From positions 1-45,374 of the forward strand of contig CABUNB010000019.1 in NCBI GenBank assembly GCA_902492755.1: a DNA stretch of 45,374 bases. Direction: 5' to 3'. A program made the translations under genes and the position numbers. The DNA comes from an uncultured Collinsella sp. GTDB lineage: Bacteria; Actinomycetota; Coriobacteriia; Coriobacteriales; Coriobacteriaceae. This document shows, one piece after another, positions 1-8,013 of the stretch; positions within the stretch are counted from its first letter, which is position 1, and every line of letters begins with the position of its first letter. The notes below the pieces were generated by a model. That model was not told where the DNA came from, ran no database searches, and saw nothing but the letters and a program-made list of their open reading frames with translations.

Positions 1-34
1 GTCAGGCGAGCGTAAGGTCGACGGGCCTGGCTCC

Positions 35-1120
35 TTACAGCGCAAAGGCGTCGATGTCGCCCCAGTGGCGGCGCAGCGTGATGGCGGCAGCGGGCTCGGT
101 GTTGTCGAAGACGACCGACCACTGCGTGTTGCTGGTGATGTCTTCCGGATTGGGCTCTTGCGCCGCAGCGCGTAGGGCCTTCCAAGCGACTGCCTCGTCT
201 TGGGCACCGACATGGGCGTCAAGGACATCGGCGATTGCGACGGCGCGCTCCTTACCATGGCCCAGCTCGCCATTCTTTTGGTTGGGCAGCACTTCGTCGC
301 CATAGCAGGCGTAGAAGTTCGTAACCTGGCGTACGGGCGTCGCCTTGCATGCACGGTCGGGATCGCGCGGATCCCACTCCACCACCCGCGCGTCACCGGC
401 GGCGTCGTTGATAAAGAAGTGGTAATCGCGTCCTGCCATGGCGTGCATGTCGTAGGCGGAAAGCAGGTCGACAGCCTCCTGCGTGGTGGCCGCGCGGTCG
501 AGCACCAGACGGATGGCGAGCGAGGTATTGATGACGGGGCGTTGCGTGTCCTGGTCACAGGGCTTGGAATCCAGGGTGAGTACGGCAACGGACACGCCGC
601 ATTCGTTAACACCGTCGAGCTGGGCAAACGGGCCCATGAGTGCGGCGACGCGTCCGGCGACGGAGTCAAGCGGAGTGTTATCGCCCAGGTTGTTGAGGGC
701 GGCAAATCCGATGGAGGCATAGCCGCCGCGTGGGTGATTGCGCACCAGCAGCGCCGAGGTGTCGTCCTTAAAGTCGTAATTGCGACCGGTGCGCACGCGG
801 CGTTCGGCATCTACGGCGACAAAAGCGCTGCAGGCAAACTGGGGCGCCTGGACATGTGCCGGCACACCGGGCAACACCTGCGCCACCACGGCATCGATGT
901 AGGCCTGGTCGTCGCGTACGCCGGCGGCGATGATGCGATCAAGATCGTAGTCGTAGGCGATGTCGATTGCGTACAGGTCATAGCCATCCGCGTAGCCGGT
1001 CAAGCGTTTGAGCGACGCGGCGGACTTGATTTGCTTGTGATAAACGATACCGGTGGCAGCGGCAAGGCCGACGGCGACACCCGCGACACCGCAGGCGATG
1101 GCAATGTTACGTGGCTTCAT
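35..1120 (-). CDS. Membrane-anchored C45-type Ntn hydrolase (linear amide C-N hydrolase)
   Basis: The 361-residue product has one N-terminal membrane segment (about residues 5-27) and then a domain of the choloylglycine hydrolase / acyl-CoA:6-APA acyltransferase (C45) type. The likely nucleophile is Cys97 in FACSAF. It is followed by GRNYDF and GVNECGVSVAVL, and by a helix-rich INTSLAIRLVLDRA block, all usual in this family. Family members hydrolyse or transfer amide-linked acyl groups such as bile-salt, acyl-amino-acid or beta-alanyl amides. In classical members the Cys becomes N-terminal after cleavage; here it follows about 96 residues, so either a propeptide is removed or the protein is a membrane-tethered variant. 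The start has AAAGGAG five bases upstream. The gene is divergent from the M18 peptidase. The substrate cannot be read from sequence; bile-salt hydrolase activity is possible but unsupported. Confidence 0.8.
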   Translation of the reverse strand: MKPRNIAIACGVAGVAVGLAAATGIVYHKQIKSAASLKRLTGYADGYDLYAIDIAYDYDLDRIIAAGVRDDQAYIDAVVAQVLPGVPAHVQAPQFACSAFVAVDAERRVRTGRNYDFKDDTSALLVRNHPRGGYASIGFAALNNLGDNTPLDSVAGRVAALMGPFAQLDGVNECGVSVAVLTLDSKPCDQDTQRPVINTSLAIRLVLDRAATTQEAVDLLSAYDMHAMAGRDYHFFINDAAGDARVVEWDPRDPDRACKATPVRQVTNFYACYGDEVLPNQKNGELGHGKERAVAIADVLDAHVGAQDEAVAWKALRAAAQEPNPEDITSNTQWSVVFDNTEPAAAITLRRHWGDIDAFAL

Positions 1121-1281
1121 GACGGCTCCTTTCGTCCTGTTAGCGTAATTGTCGCAAAAGGAGTGCGGGCATGATGGCTCAACTTGGCGAACGGCGCGGG
1201 ATTAAACATGGAATGAAGGGCACGGCACTGGCGCGGCGGGGTATGCTGGAGGGGACCATCAGCCCAGCGAAAGGGGAGAGC

Positions 1282-2667
1282 ATGACGGATCAGGAAACGC
1301 CCGAGCGCGCGCACGTGACGGCCGACGATATCGAGGCCGCCAACGACCTCATCGACTTTATCGAGGCATGCCCCAGCATGTTCCATACGGCGGCGACCAT
1401 TATGGCCGAACTCGACGAGGCGGGCTTTACCTACCTGCCCGAGAACGCGGCGTGGGATATCGAGCCGGGCGGGCGTTATTACACGCAGCGCAACACCTCG
1501 AGCGTTATCGCCTTTAAGGTGGGCGAGGACCTGGCCGCTACGTGGGGCGAGGACGGCGTTGCCGGTGACTATCATTTTCAGCTCACGGCGTCGCACAGCG
1601 ATTCGCCGACGTTTAAGGTCAAGGCCGTGCCCGAGCTTGACGGCGCGGGCGAGACGCTGCGCCTGAACACCGAGGCCTACGGCGGCATGATCGACTACAC
1701 CTGGTTCGATCGCCCACTGGCGCTCGCGGGCCGCGTGCTGGTGCGCGAGGGTGACCGCATTGAGAGCCGCCTGCTTGCCACCGAGCGCGAGGTCGCTATT
1801 ATCCCGAGCCTTGCCATCCATATGAACCGTGGCGTCAACGAGGGCTTTGCTCCCAGCCGAGCCGTTGACCTGTGCCCGCTCATCAGCGCCGGTGACCTTA
1901 AGCAGGGTGACTTCGATGCCCTGATCGCTGACGAATTGGACGTTGAGCCTGAGCAGATCCTGGGCCGCGATCTGTTCCTGGTCAATCGTCAGGATGCACG
2001 CATCTGGGGCTGGGCCGACGAGTTTATCTCGACGCCCAAGCTCGACGACCTGGCCTGCGCCTACACCTCGCTGCAGGCATTTTTGGGTGCCGAGAACGCG
2101 CACGACGTTTCGGTCTTCTGCTGCTTTGATAATGAGGAGGTTGGCTCCGAGACCAAGCAGGGCGCCATGTCGACGTTCTTGGCCGACGCGCTGCGCCGCA
2201 TTAACGGATCGCTGGGCTTTGACGACGAGTCGTACCATCGCGCACTTGCCGCCTCGATGCTCGTGAGCTGCGACAATGCACATGCCGTGCACCCCAACCA
2301 CGCCGAGAAGTGCGATGCCCGCAATCAGGTGGTGCTCAACGGCGGCATCGTCATCAAGGAGGCAGCCAACCAGCACTATTGCACCGATGCCTTTAGCCGC
2401 GCGGTGTTCCAGGCCATCTGCGATGACGCCGACGTGCCCACGCAGGCCTTTGCCAACAAGAGCGATATGGCCGGCGGCTCTACGCTCGGCAATCTGTCCA
2501 ATATGCAGGCGAGCATGCATGCCGTAGACGTGGGCCTGCCGCAGCTGGCTATGCACTCGAGCTACGAGACCGGCGGCGTGCGCGACGTGATGTACGCCAT
2601 CCGCGCCCTCACCGCCTTCTACGAGCGAAACCTAACCATCAACGGCGCCGAAAGCGTGGAGCTCTAA
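1282..2667 (+). CDS. M18 family aminopeptidase (aspartyl aminopeptidase type)
   Basis: The 461-residue product is a cytosolic dinuclear-zinc aminopeptidase of family M18, which removes N-terminal (often acidic) residues from peptides. Visible metal-site motifs are TASHSDSPTFK (His105, Asp107), FDNEEVGS (Glu285/Glu286) and AVHPNH (about His337). Length and N-terminus fit the family when ATG 1282 is used, with AAGGGG five bases upstream. A longer in-frame start at 1171 has a good AAAAGGAG at 1156-1163 and would add 37 residues that do not look like the family. Both starts are possible; 1282 is preferred on family length. The gene ends in a hairpin that starts inside its stop codon. Confidence 0.92.
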   Translation: MTDQETPERAHVTADDIEAANDLIDFIEACPSMFHTAATIMAELDEAGFTYLPENAAWDIEPGGRYYTQRNTSSVIAFKVGEDLAATWGEDGVAGDYHFQLTASHSDSPTFKVKAVPELDGAGETLRLNTEAYGGMIDYTWFDRPLALAGRVLVREGDRIESRLLATEREVAIIPSLAIHMNRGVNEGFAPSRAVDLCPLISAGDLKQGDFDALIADELDVEPEQILGRDLFLVNRQDARIWGWADEFISTPKLDDLACAYTSLQAFLGAENAHDVSVFCCFDNEEVGSETKQGAMSTFLADALRRINGSLGFDDESYHRALAASMLVSCDNAHAVHPNHAEKCDARNQVVLNGGIVIKEAANQHYCTDAFSRAVFQAICDDADVPTQAFANKSDMAGGSTLGNLSNMQASMHAVDVGLPQLAMHSSYETGGVRDVMYAIRALTAFYERNLTINGAESVEL

Positions 2668-2706
2668 AACCTGCCAAAAAGGGACAGGTTCATTTTGGCA
2701 GGTTTT
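2666..2706. repeat. Dispersed hairpin, copy 1 (also a possible terminator)
   Basis: A perfect 14-bp inverted repeat (AAAACCTGCCAAAA at 2666-2679 and its complement at 2693-2706) encloses the loop AGGGACAGGTTCA. It begins inside the TAA stop of the M18 gene and ends in TTTT, so it may stop transcription. The same core recurs at 4946, 18481, 27491, 27798 and 28217 with different outer arms. Confidence 0.85.
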
Positions 2707-2754
2707 ATCTGGGCGAATGCAAGGGGTGAAACCGAACTAGATCGGTGATGCGTA

Positions 2755-2788
2755 GCCGCCGAGGTGCAGTGCGCCTCGGCGGCTTTTT
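2755..2788 (+). terminator. Intrinsic terminator after the M18 peptidase
   Basis: GCCGCCGAGG (2755-2764) pairs perfectly with CCTCGGCGGC (2774-2783) around a 9-base loop, and is followed by five T residues (2784-2788). It separates the peptidase from the toxin-antitoxin operon. Confidence 0.9.
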
Positions 2789-2829
2789 GTGTACAGAGTA
2801 CGGCTAATGCTTATAAGTGCTTTACATGC

Positions 2830-2860
2830 TTTACGTATCTACCATAGTATTTTATGATAG
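2830..2860 (+). promoter_or_regulatory. Promoter and operator-like palindrome of the toxin-antitoxin operon
   Basis: A -35-like TTTACG (2830-2835) lies 17 bases from a -10-like TATGAT (2853-2858). An imperfect 22-bp palindrome (2839-2860, arms CTACCATAG and TTATGATAG) covers the spacer and -10 box. A direct repeat of TGCTTTAC lies just upstream. Antitoxins of the RelB/DinJ type usually bind palindromes over their own promoter, which fits; binding here is inferred. Confidence 0.65.
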
Positions 2861-2883
2861 TTTTGAAGTACTAAGGAGGGGCT

Positions 2884-3264
2884 ATGACCACAACCGCCGC
2901 TCAGATCAACGTACGTCTCGATGCCGATCTTAAAAGGAGTGGGGACGCCGCTCTCTCCAAGGCCGGTATGACGCCGAGCCAAGCGGTGCGAGCGCTCTGG
3001 CAGCTTGCAGCGTCGCTGGCCGATCGCCCCGGTGCGCTCGAGGATATCCTGCTGCCCAGTCGTGCCCGGGCGGAACAGCGCGAGCGCGAAAAGGCCGCCA
3101 AACGTAAGCTCGAGCTCATAGATCAGGGGTCGAAGCTGTTTGCTACCGCTTGCCGTGAGTCGGGAATCGATATGGTCAAGGCTCAGCCATCGGACGACGA
3201 AGAGCTCAAACGGAATGCCTATGCGGAGCGCTATGGCGAGGAGATGGGCTGGCTCTATGAGTGA
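2884..3264 (+). CDS. RelB/DinJ-type antitoxin
   Basis: The 126-residue protein begins with a ribbon-helix-helix segment of the RelB/DinJ family: INVRLDADLKRSGDAALSKA followed by GMTPSQAVRALW. The N-terminal part should bind DNA and the charged C-terminal half (rich in Glu, Lys and Arg, residues about 60-126) should wrap the toxin. It has a strong site (AAGGAGG, 2872-2878) and overlaps the next gene by 8 bases (ATGAGTGA), which indicates translational coupling. It is longer than many DinJ proteins (about 85-100 residues). RelB/DinJ antitoxins normally pair with RelE/YafQ nucleases, but the partner here is a PIN protein. Confidence 0.85.
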   Translation: MTTTAAQINVRLDADLKRSGDAALSKAGMTPSQAVRALWQLAASLADRPGALEDILLPSRARAEQREREKAAKRKLELIDQGSKLFATACRESGIDMVKAQPSDDEELKRNAYAERYGEEMGWLYE

Positions 3265-3748
3265 GACTCCAAAGCGCATCTTGGTTGACACCAACGTGTG
3301 GCTCGATTACTTCATTCCCTCACGACGTGGTCGTTCGGTGGCGATTGAGTTTTTACGCGATGCATGCACGGCGCAGGTGGATTTGCTGTATGCGGCGACA
3401 TCGTCCAAAGACCTGTTCTATTTGATTTCAAGCGAACATAAGGCATGGTATCGGCGAGAGCACGGTTCGCTTTCCCAGGATGCCGCTATGGCAGCGACTT
3501 CGCTTGCATGGGATTGTCTTAGCGTGTTGTCGCAGCTTGCCACGCCAGTGCCCTGTGACCTGAGCGACATATGGATGGCGAGCAGGCAGCGTGAGCTCCA
3601 TAGCGATTACGAAGACGATTTAATCATTGCGGCAGCGATACGCGCTCAAGCAGATCTACTGGTCACCAACGATGCCAAACTCTGTTTACACGCACCCGTC
3701 GCAGCAATGAGTGTAGAAGACGCAAAAAATTACTTAGCAACGCTCTAA
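3257..3748 (+). CDS. PIN-domain toxin (putative ribonuclease)
   Basis: The start is ATG 3257, inside the end of the antitoxin gene, giving 163 residues. A longer in-frame start at 3140 lies entirely inside the antitoxin gene and is rejected. PIN-fold acidic residues are visible: Asp11 in ILVDTNVWLDYF, an acidic cluster at about 117-121 (SDYEDDLIIAAA) and Asp139 in LLVTNDAKL. These would hold the Mg2+ or Mn2+ ions of an RNase such as VapC. As the second gene of a coupled pair it should act as the toxin. The RNA target cannot be deduced. Confidence 0.85.
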   Translation: MSETPKRILVDTNVWLDYFIPSRRGRSVAIEFLRDACTAQVDLLYAATSSKDLFYLISSEHKAWYRREHGSLSQDAAMAATSLAWDCLSVLSQLATPVPCDLSDIWMASRQRELHSDYEDDLIIAAAIRAQADLLVTNDAKLCLHAPVAAMSVEDAKNYLATL

Positions 3749-3766
3749 CAATTTAAAGATCCCACA

Positions 3767-3848
3767 GGTCGAACAAAAGTCAGCGAATGCCCACAGACAG
3801 AGACAGCACCAACCAGTGAAACGCCGCGGGTTGAACAAAGGTCAGCGA
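3767..3848 (+). repeat. Pair of 20-bp direct repeats downstream of the toxin gene
   Basis: Two 20-base copies, 3767-3786 and 3829-3848, differ at two positions (core TTGAACAAAGGTCAGCGA in the second) and start 62 bases apart. No gene is visible between the toxin stop and the next gene's end (3749-3990). Function unknown; they may be remnants of an inserted sequence. Confidence 0.6.
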
Positions 3849-3960
3849 GAGCTCGTCTGGGCGAGCAAGGTGCCTTGAAAGAGGAGGGCATTGGCCTTCT
3901 GGCCATGCCCGACGATTGAAAGGCAGATTGCCGTCCAGACGGGGTCGCAGCGTCGACTGG

Positions 3961-3984
3961 TCCGCCGTTCGTTAGAACGGCGGA
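3961..3984. other. Perfect 10-bp hairpin at the end of the dehydrogenase gene
   Basis: TCCGCCGTTC (3961-3970) and GAACGGCGGA (3975-3984) form a perfect stem with a 4-base loop. It lies just past the stop codons of two convergent genes but has no T tract on either strand, so it is at best a weak or Rho-assisted stop. Confidence 0.55.
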
Positions 3985-3990
3985 ACAAGA

Positions 3991-4926
3991 TTAGTGCTCG
4001 ATCCAACAACGTAAAGTTTCGCCCGCCTGCAGATGGCGCAGGTTCTCCGCGGCGATGTCGACGACGTTGTTGAGCGTGGCGGCCAAGTGGAACCAGCCGG
4101 AGACGTGCGGCGTGATGAGCATGTTGGGTGCATCCCACAGCGGGCTTGTGGCGGGCAGCGGCTCGGGGTCGGTGACGTCGACTGCGGCGCCGGCGAGGTG
4201 CCCGGACTCCAGAGCGGAAACCAAGTCGTCGGCGACCACAAGATCGCCGCGGCCGCCGTTGGCAAAGAACGCGCCCGGCTTCATCGCGGCGAAGAACTCG
4301 GCGTTCGCCAGGCCGCGGGTCTCGGGTGTGCTGGGCATAAAGGATGCGACGACGTCGGCCTCGGCCAGGCGCTCGGGCAGGGCGTCCATGCCGTCCATGT
4401 CCTCAAACACGATGGGGTAGACGAGCGGATGACGCTTGATACCGCGGACGTGCGCGCCCATGCTGCGGCAGAGCGTGGCAAAGTGGCCGCCGATATCGCC
4501 CGCGCCCAGCACCAGCACGTTGGCGTTTTTGAGCGAGGTGACCGGACCTAAATCCTCCCAGCGATGCTTGCGCTGCAAGTCGTGATAGCCGGGCAGGCGC
4601 TTGATCATGGAAAGGACCATGGCAAACATGTGCTCGCTCACGGCCTGGCCATAGGCACCCACCGAGCAGGAAAGCTTAGCGTCGGCTGGCACGGTGCCGG
4701 CGGCCAAGTAATCGTCATAGCCGGCGGTCTGTAATTGCAACAGCTGGAGATGCTCGCATGCCGTGAGCATGCCAGGGTCGATGTTGCCCAAGATCACGTC
4801 CGCATCGGCGACCTGCTTGCGCGTGATGGCGTCGGAGCTCGTGTAGATAAAGTCCTCGCCCGGAGCACTCGACTCAAGAATTGCGCGATGACGGTCGTTG
4901 ACGGGCAGCAAAACCAGGATGTTCAC
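3991..4926 (-). CDS. D-2-hydroxyacid dehydrogenase family protein
   Basis: The 311-residue product is an NAD(P)-dependent oxidoreductase of the D-isomer-specific 2-hydroxyacid dehydrogenase family. The Rossmann motif GAGDIG is at 141-146, and the catalytic triad is Arg226 (NGGRGDLV), Glu255 (VTDPEPLP) and His274 (ITPHVSGW). The N-terminal half forms the substrate domain. Such enzymes interconvert 2-oxo acids and D-2-hydroxy acids; the exact substrate (hydroxypyruvate, phosphoglycerate, branched 2-oxo acid) is not evident. At 311 residues it lacks the C-terminal ACT region of typical SerA. It follows map on the same strand but is separated by a strong terminator, so it probably has its own promoter. 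Confidence 0.85.
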   Translation of the reverse strand: MNILVLLPVNDRHRAILESSAPGEDFIYTSSDAITRKQVADADVILGNIDPGMLTACEHLQLLQLQTAGYDDYLAAGTVPADAKLSCSVGAYGQAVSEHMFAMVLSMIKRLPGYHDLQRKHRWEDLGPVTSLKNANVLVLGAGDIGGHFATLCRSMGAHVRGIKRHPLVYPIVFEDMDGMDALPERLAEADVVASFMPSTPETRGLANAEFFAAMKPGAFFANGGRGDLVVADDLVSALESGHLAGAAVDVTDPEPLPATSPLWDAPNMLITPHVSGWFHLAATLNNVVDIAAENLRHLQAGETLRCWIEH

Positions 4927-4945
4927 AAGCAGTCCTCTCCGCTCG

Positions 4946-4980
4946 ACCTACCAAAAAGGGACAGGTTTATTTTGGCAGGT
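4946..4980. repeat. Dispersed hairpin, copy 2
   Basis: ACCTACCAAAA (4946-4956) pairs with TTTTGGCAGGT (4970-4980) with one G-T wobble. The loop is nearly the same as in copy 1 (AGGGACAGGTTTA). It lies just upstream of the dehydrogenase start on the minus strand. Confidence 0.8.
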
Positions 4981-5000
4981 TTTATCAGGCAAAACGCTAT

Positions 5001-5050
5001 AAAAACGCCGGGCTTCGCGATGGTTAACATATCCATCGTGAAGCCCGGCG
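5001..5050 (-). terminator. Intrinsic terminator of map
   Basis: An 18-bp stem (arms 5006-5023 and 5033-5050, one mismatch) with a 9-base loop is followed on the minus strand by TTTTT (5005-5001). It starts nine bases beyond the map stop codon. Confidence 0.92.
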
Positions 5051-5059
5051 CATCCACGG

Positions 5060-5947
5060 CTACCAGCTCAGCAACTCGTAGCCGTCCTCGGTCACCACGA
5101 GCTGTACCTCGCACTGGGCCGAATCGCTGCCGTCCTTGGTGCGCACGCACCAGCCGTCGCCCTTGCTAATCTTGATATCGGGCGCTCCGGCATTGATCAT
5201 GGGCTCGATGGTAAAGACCATGCCCGGAGCCATGATGGTGTCTACATCGGGCGCCTCGGTGGTAAAGCCCACAAACGGGTCCTCGTGGAACTCCTTACCG
5301 ATGCCGTGTCCGCCGTACTCGCGCACTACGCTAAAACCGGCGTCCTCGACCGTCTTTTGCACGGCCTCGGCCATCACGGACAGCGGCAGCCATGGCTTGA
5401 CGGCCGCCAGGCCCGCTTCAACGCTGGCGCGGGTGACGTCGACCAGGCGCTGGCGCTCGGCCGAGACTTCGCCGATGCAGAACATGCGGCTCGAGTCGCT
5501 AAAGTAGCCGTCTAGGATCGTGGAGCAGTCCACGTTGATGATGTCGCCCTCGTGCAGCACGTCCGTATCGCAGGGGATACCGTGGCAGACCACGTCGTTG
5601 ATCGAGGTGCACACGCTCTTGGGATAGCCCTCGTAGTTGAGGTCGGCCGGCGTGCCACCGTGCTCGACGGTGTAGTCGTAGATCATCTGGTCGATCTGGT
5701 TGGTGGTCATGCCCGCGGCGATGTGCTCGCCTACGTAGTCGAGCACGCCCACGTTGATGGCGGCCGAGCGCTTGATGCCCTCGATATCGGCGGGCGTCTT
5801 GTAGAGCGCGCGGGGCAGAACCTCCCAGCCCTCTTCCCACAGGCGCTCGAGGCGCTCGTCGAAGGCGCTGTGGCATTTCTTATATTTTTTGCCGCTGCCG
5901 CACCAGCAAGCGTCGTTGCGGCCGGGCACGGGTCCTTTGTCATACAT
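5060..5947 (-). CDS. map: Type I methionine aminopeptidase with N-terminal SEC-C zinc motif
   Basis: The 295-residue enzyme removes the initiator methionine from new proteins. The five metal ligands are visible: Asp140 (INVDCS), Asp151 (YFSDSSR), His214 (GGHGIG), Glu248 (FTIEPM) and Glu280 (QCEVQ). Residues about 8-26 form a SEC-C motif, GRNDACWCGSGKKYKKCH, whose Cys and His residues bind zinc and are thought to dock the enzyme on the ribosome. This extension is known from SEC-C-bearing MetAP proteins. The start has AAAGGAAG upstream; the gene has its own strong terminator. Confidence 0.95.
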   Translation of the reverse strand: MYDKGPVPGRNDACWCGSGKKYKKCHSAFDERLERLWEEGWEVLPRALYKTPADIEGIKRSAAINVGVLDYVGEHIAAGMTTNQIDQMIYDYTVEHGGTPADLNYEGYPKSVCTSINDVVCHGIPCDTDVLHEGDIINVDCSTILDGYFSDSSRMFCIGEVSAERQRLVDVTRASVEAGLAAVKPWLPLSVMAEAVQKTVEDAGFSVVREYGGHGIGKEFHEDPFVGFTTEAPDVDTIMAPGMVFTIEPMINAGAPDIKISKGDGWCVRTKDGSDSAQCEVQLVVTEDGYELLSW

Positions 5948-6002
5948 GGCTAACTTCCTTTCGTTCGCAGCTAGTATAGCCCACCTTCAGAGCAGCTGTG
6001 CG

Positions 6003-6779
6003 CTAGTAACTCACCTGGCAGGGAATGCCGAGGGCGCGCACGCGCGCGGCAATGGCGTCGAGCACCTCGGGCGCTGCTTTGGCAAGGCCGGCGACCGGTG
6101 TCTCGCGCGCCACCGTGTAGATGGTCGCTTCTTCCGGGCGAATGCGCTCAAGCGCCGCGAGCCAGGGGGCAACGTACTCCTCGCCGGTGTTGTCGATGGG
6201 CTTGCCCTGATACTCGCCGGTCAAAAAGATCGTCTGGATAATAACGTGACCGTCAAAGCTTGCGAACGTCTCGATCTGGTGCTCGACGTCATAGGGGCCA
6301 ACGGGCTGGTCGAGCAGCTGGATAAACGCCGGGTCGACGGTATCGAGCTTAAGAATGCTGTCGTCGACCATCATGAGCGCGTCGTGCACCTCGGGACGGT
6401 TGGCGCGCGTGCCGTTGGAGAGCACGGCGATCTTGGAGTTTGGGGCAAGCTCGTCGCGCAGCGCGACGGCGCCGGCGATGGCCTGCGGAAACTCCGGTGC
6501 GGCGGTGGGCTCGCCGTTGCCTGCGAAGGTGATTACGTCGGGGAGCTCGCCCTCGGTTGCCATCTCGCGCAGCTTTGCCTCGAGCGCGTCGAGTACCACG
6601 GCAGCCGTGTTATACGGCTCGTGGCAGGGGCGCTCGGCGTTGAGGCCGTTTTCGCAGTAAATGCAGTCGAACGTGCAGATTTTGCCGCTGGCCGGCATCA
6701 TGTTGACGCCGAGCGAGAGACCAAGGCGACGGCTGCGAACGGGCCCAAAGATGGGGCTGGCATTCAAAAACGTAGACAT
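6003..6779 (-). CDS. Radical SAM protein (COG0731-like)
   Basis: The 258-residue protein carries the radical SAM motif Cys35-X3-Cys39-X2-Cys42 (CTFDCIYC), which binds the 4Fe-4S cluster that cleaves S-adenosylmethionine. The preceding RRLGLSLGVNMMP and the later ITFAGNGEPT and VLSNGT segments match the group of small radical SAM proteins related to wyosine/TYW1-type enzymes and common in anaerobes. The reaction is unknown. The chosen start (6779) has GAGGAG nine bases upstream; an ATG two codons earlier (6785) lies too close to it. A much longer frame reaching 7373 on this strand runs into the divergent hydrolase gene and is not real. Confidence 0.82.
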   Translation of the reverse strand: MSTFLNASPIFGPVRSRRLGLSLGVNMMPASGKICTFDCIYCENGLNAERPCHEPYNTAAVVLDALEAKLREMATEGELPDVITFAGNGEPTAAPEFPQAIAGAVALRDELAPNSKIAVLSNGTRANRPEVHDALMMVDDSILKLDTVDPAFIQLLDQPVGPYDVEHQIETFASFDGHVIIQTIFLTGEYQGKPIDNTGEEYVAPWLAALERIRPEEATIYTVARETPVAGLAKAAPEVLDAIAARVRALGIPCQVSY

Positions 6780-7004
6780 AGGCATATGCTCCTCAAGACA
6801 ATTGTGCCTAAGCATAGCATCGGCTCCAAAGCAAGGTGTGGGCTCTTGCTTTACAAGTTTCGTTTTTTCACGTCGCTCATGATGCCGTGCCATGAAAAGC
6901 CTCGGGTCGGGTACAGTTAATCTGTTAACAAGGCGTAAGGCAATGCGGGTCCATCCAACCGCACTGACGTGCAACTGGATGAGCATTGATGACGGGGGTA
7001 CAAC

Positions 7005-7802
7005 ATGGATTTTACGGTCGAGAATGCGGGCACCACGATTGCCTGTCGCGAATATGCCGGCCCGGATGTGTCGCCTGATACTCCTGCCTTGGTGTGCGTG
7101 CACGGCGCTTGTGTCGACGGCACATTTTTCGACAGCATCGCTTGTGAGCTCAGTCGCAACTACCGCGTAATTGCCTACGACCGCCGCGGCTGTGGTGGCA
7201 GCAGCGATGCGGCAGACGGCAGCTATGATCTTGCCGCTCAGGCCGCCGACCTGCAAGCCGTGATCGAACACGTTGGCGCTCCGACAAATGTGCTTGCGCA
7301 CAGCGCCGGTACGTTGGTGGCGTTGGAGCTTCTTCGTACCGAACCCCACCTCGTCGCCCGTGCGATTCTGCATGAGCCGGCTGTGTCGGCCGAAGGCGTC
7401 GGCATGGGCGCAGCTCCGGTTTTGCTCGATATGATTGCGGCTGGGAAGGTTTCAAGGGCGCTCCGGCTTTTCTTGGGAGCCCTCGGCGACTTGGACCCCG
7501 AGGCTCCTGGAACGACCGAGGCAGAAGCCAAGCATGCCCTGCGCAACGGCCGCAGTTTCATGGCAAACGAATACGGGATTACTATGACTTGCGTTCCCGA
7601 TTGGGATAGCGTTCGCGCGTCAAAAACGGTGGCCGCCGTGCTCCTGGGCGAGCTCTCGATTGGCACGCCCCGCGAGGCTGGCACGCGAGCGGCTGCCAAA
7701 TATCTCGATTGCCCCCTCGTAACGATTCCCGGGGCGCACAACGGCCTGCGCGATCGTCCGGCAGCGGCTGCCCAGACTGTCCGTGGCATCCTGGGGTTCT
7801 AG
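7005..7802 (+). CDS. Alpha/beta hydrolase
   Basis: The 265-residue protein has the alpha/beta hydrolase layout: oxyanion-hole HG (33-34) in CVHGACVDG, the DRRGCGGSS loop, nucleophile elbow AHSAG with Ser100, and a C-terminal catalytic His245 in IPGAHNGLRD. A catalytic acid is expected between them. It probably hydrolyses an ester or similar small substrate in the cytosol; no signal peptide is present. It stands alone, divergent from the radical SAM gene, with GGGGGT before the start. The following 211 bases (7803-8013) hold no gene; an 18-bp near-palindrome (7947-7964, ACAAGG and CCTTGT ends) may belong to the promoter of the next gene. Confidence 0.85.
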   Translation: MDFTVENAGTTIACREYAGPDVSPDTPALVCVHGACVDGTFFDSIACELSRNYRVIAYDRRGCGGSSDAADGSYDLAAQAADLQAVIEHVGAPTNVLAHSAGTLVALELLRTEPHLVARAILHEPAVSAEGVGMGAAPVLLDMIAAGKVSRALRLFLGALGDLDPEAPGTTEAEAKHALRNGRSFMANEYGITMTCVPDWDSVRASKTVAAVLLGELSIGTPREAGTRAAAKYLDCPLVTIPGAHNGLRDRPAAAAQTVRGILGF

Positions 7803-8013
7803 CACCCGCAATAACCAAAGCAGGCTCCATCCGCAAACGTTTCGGCCGTGTTAACAAATGTGCTCAAAACCTCACGTCTGCGACTTCAATCGCGCCGCCT
7901 GCCAACTCATAAAAATGTAACAGCATTCACGTACTTACCTGCATCGACAAGGTGTTACCCTTGTAGCATTTGGAACCCACCGCTACCATGCGAAACTATC
8001 GAAAGGGCCCCAT

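Noticed and set aside
1117..2556. 479-codon minus-strand frame opposite the M18 peptidase
   Set aside because: The plus-strand peptidase has complete metal-site motifs; the antisense frame has none.
6780..7373. N-terminal extension of the radical SAM protein
   Set aside because: It would overlap the divergent alpha/beta hydrolase gene and adds no family sequence; GAGGAG supports the start at 6779.
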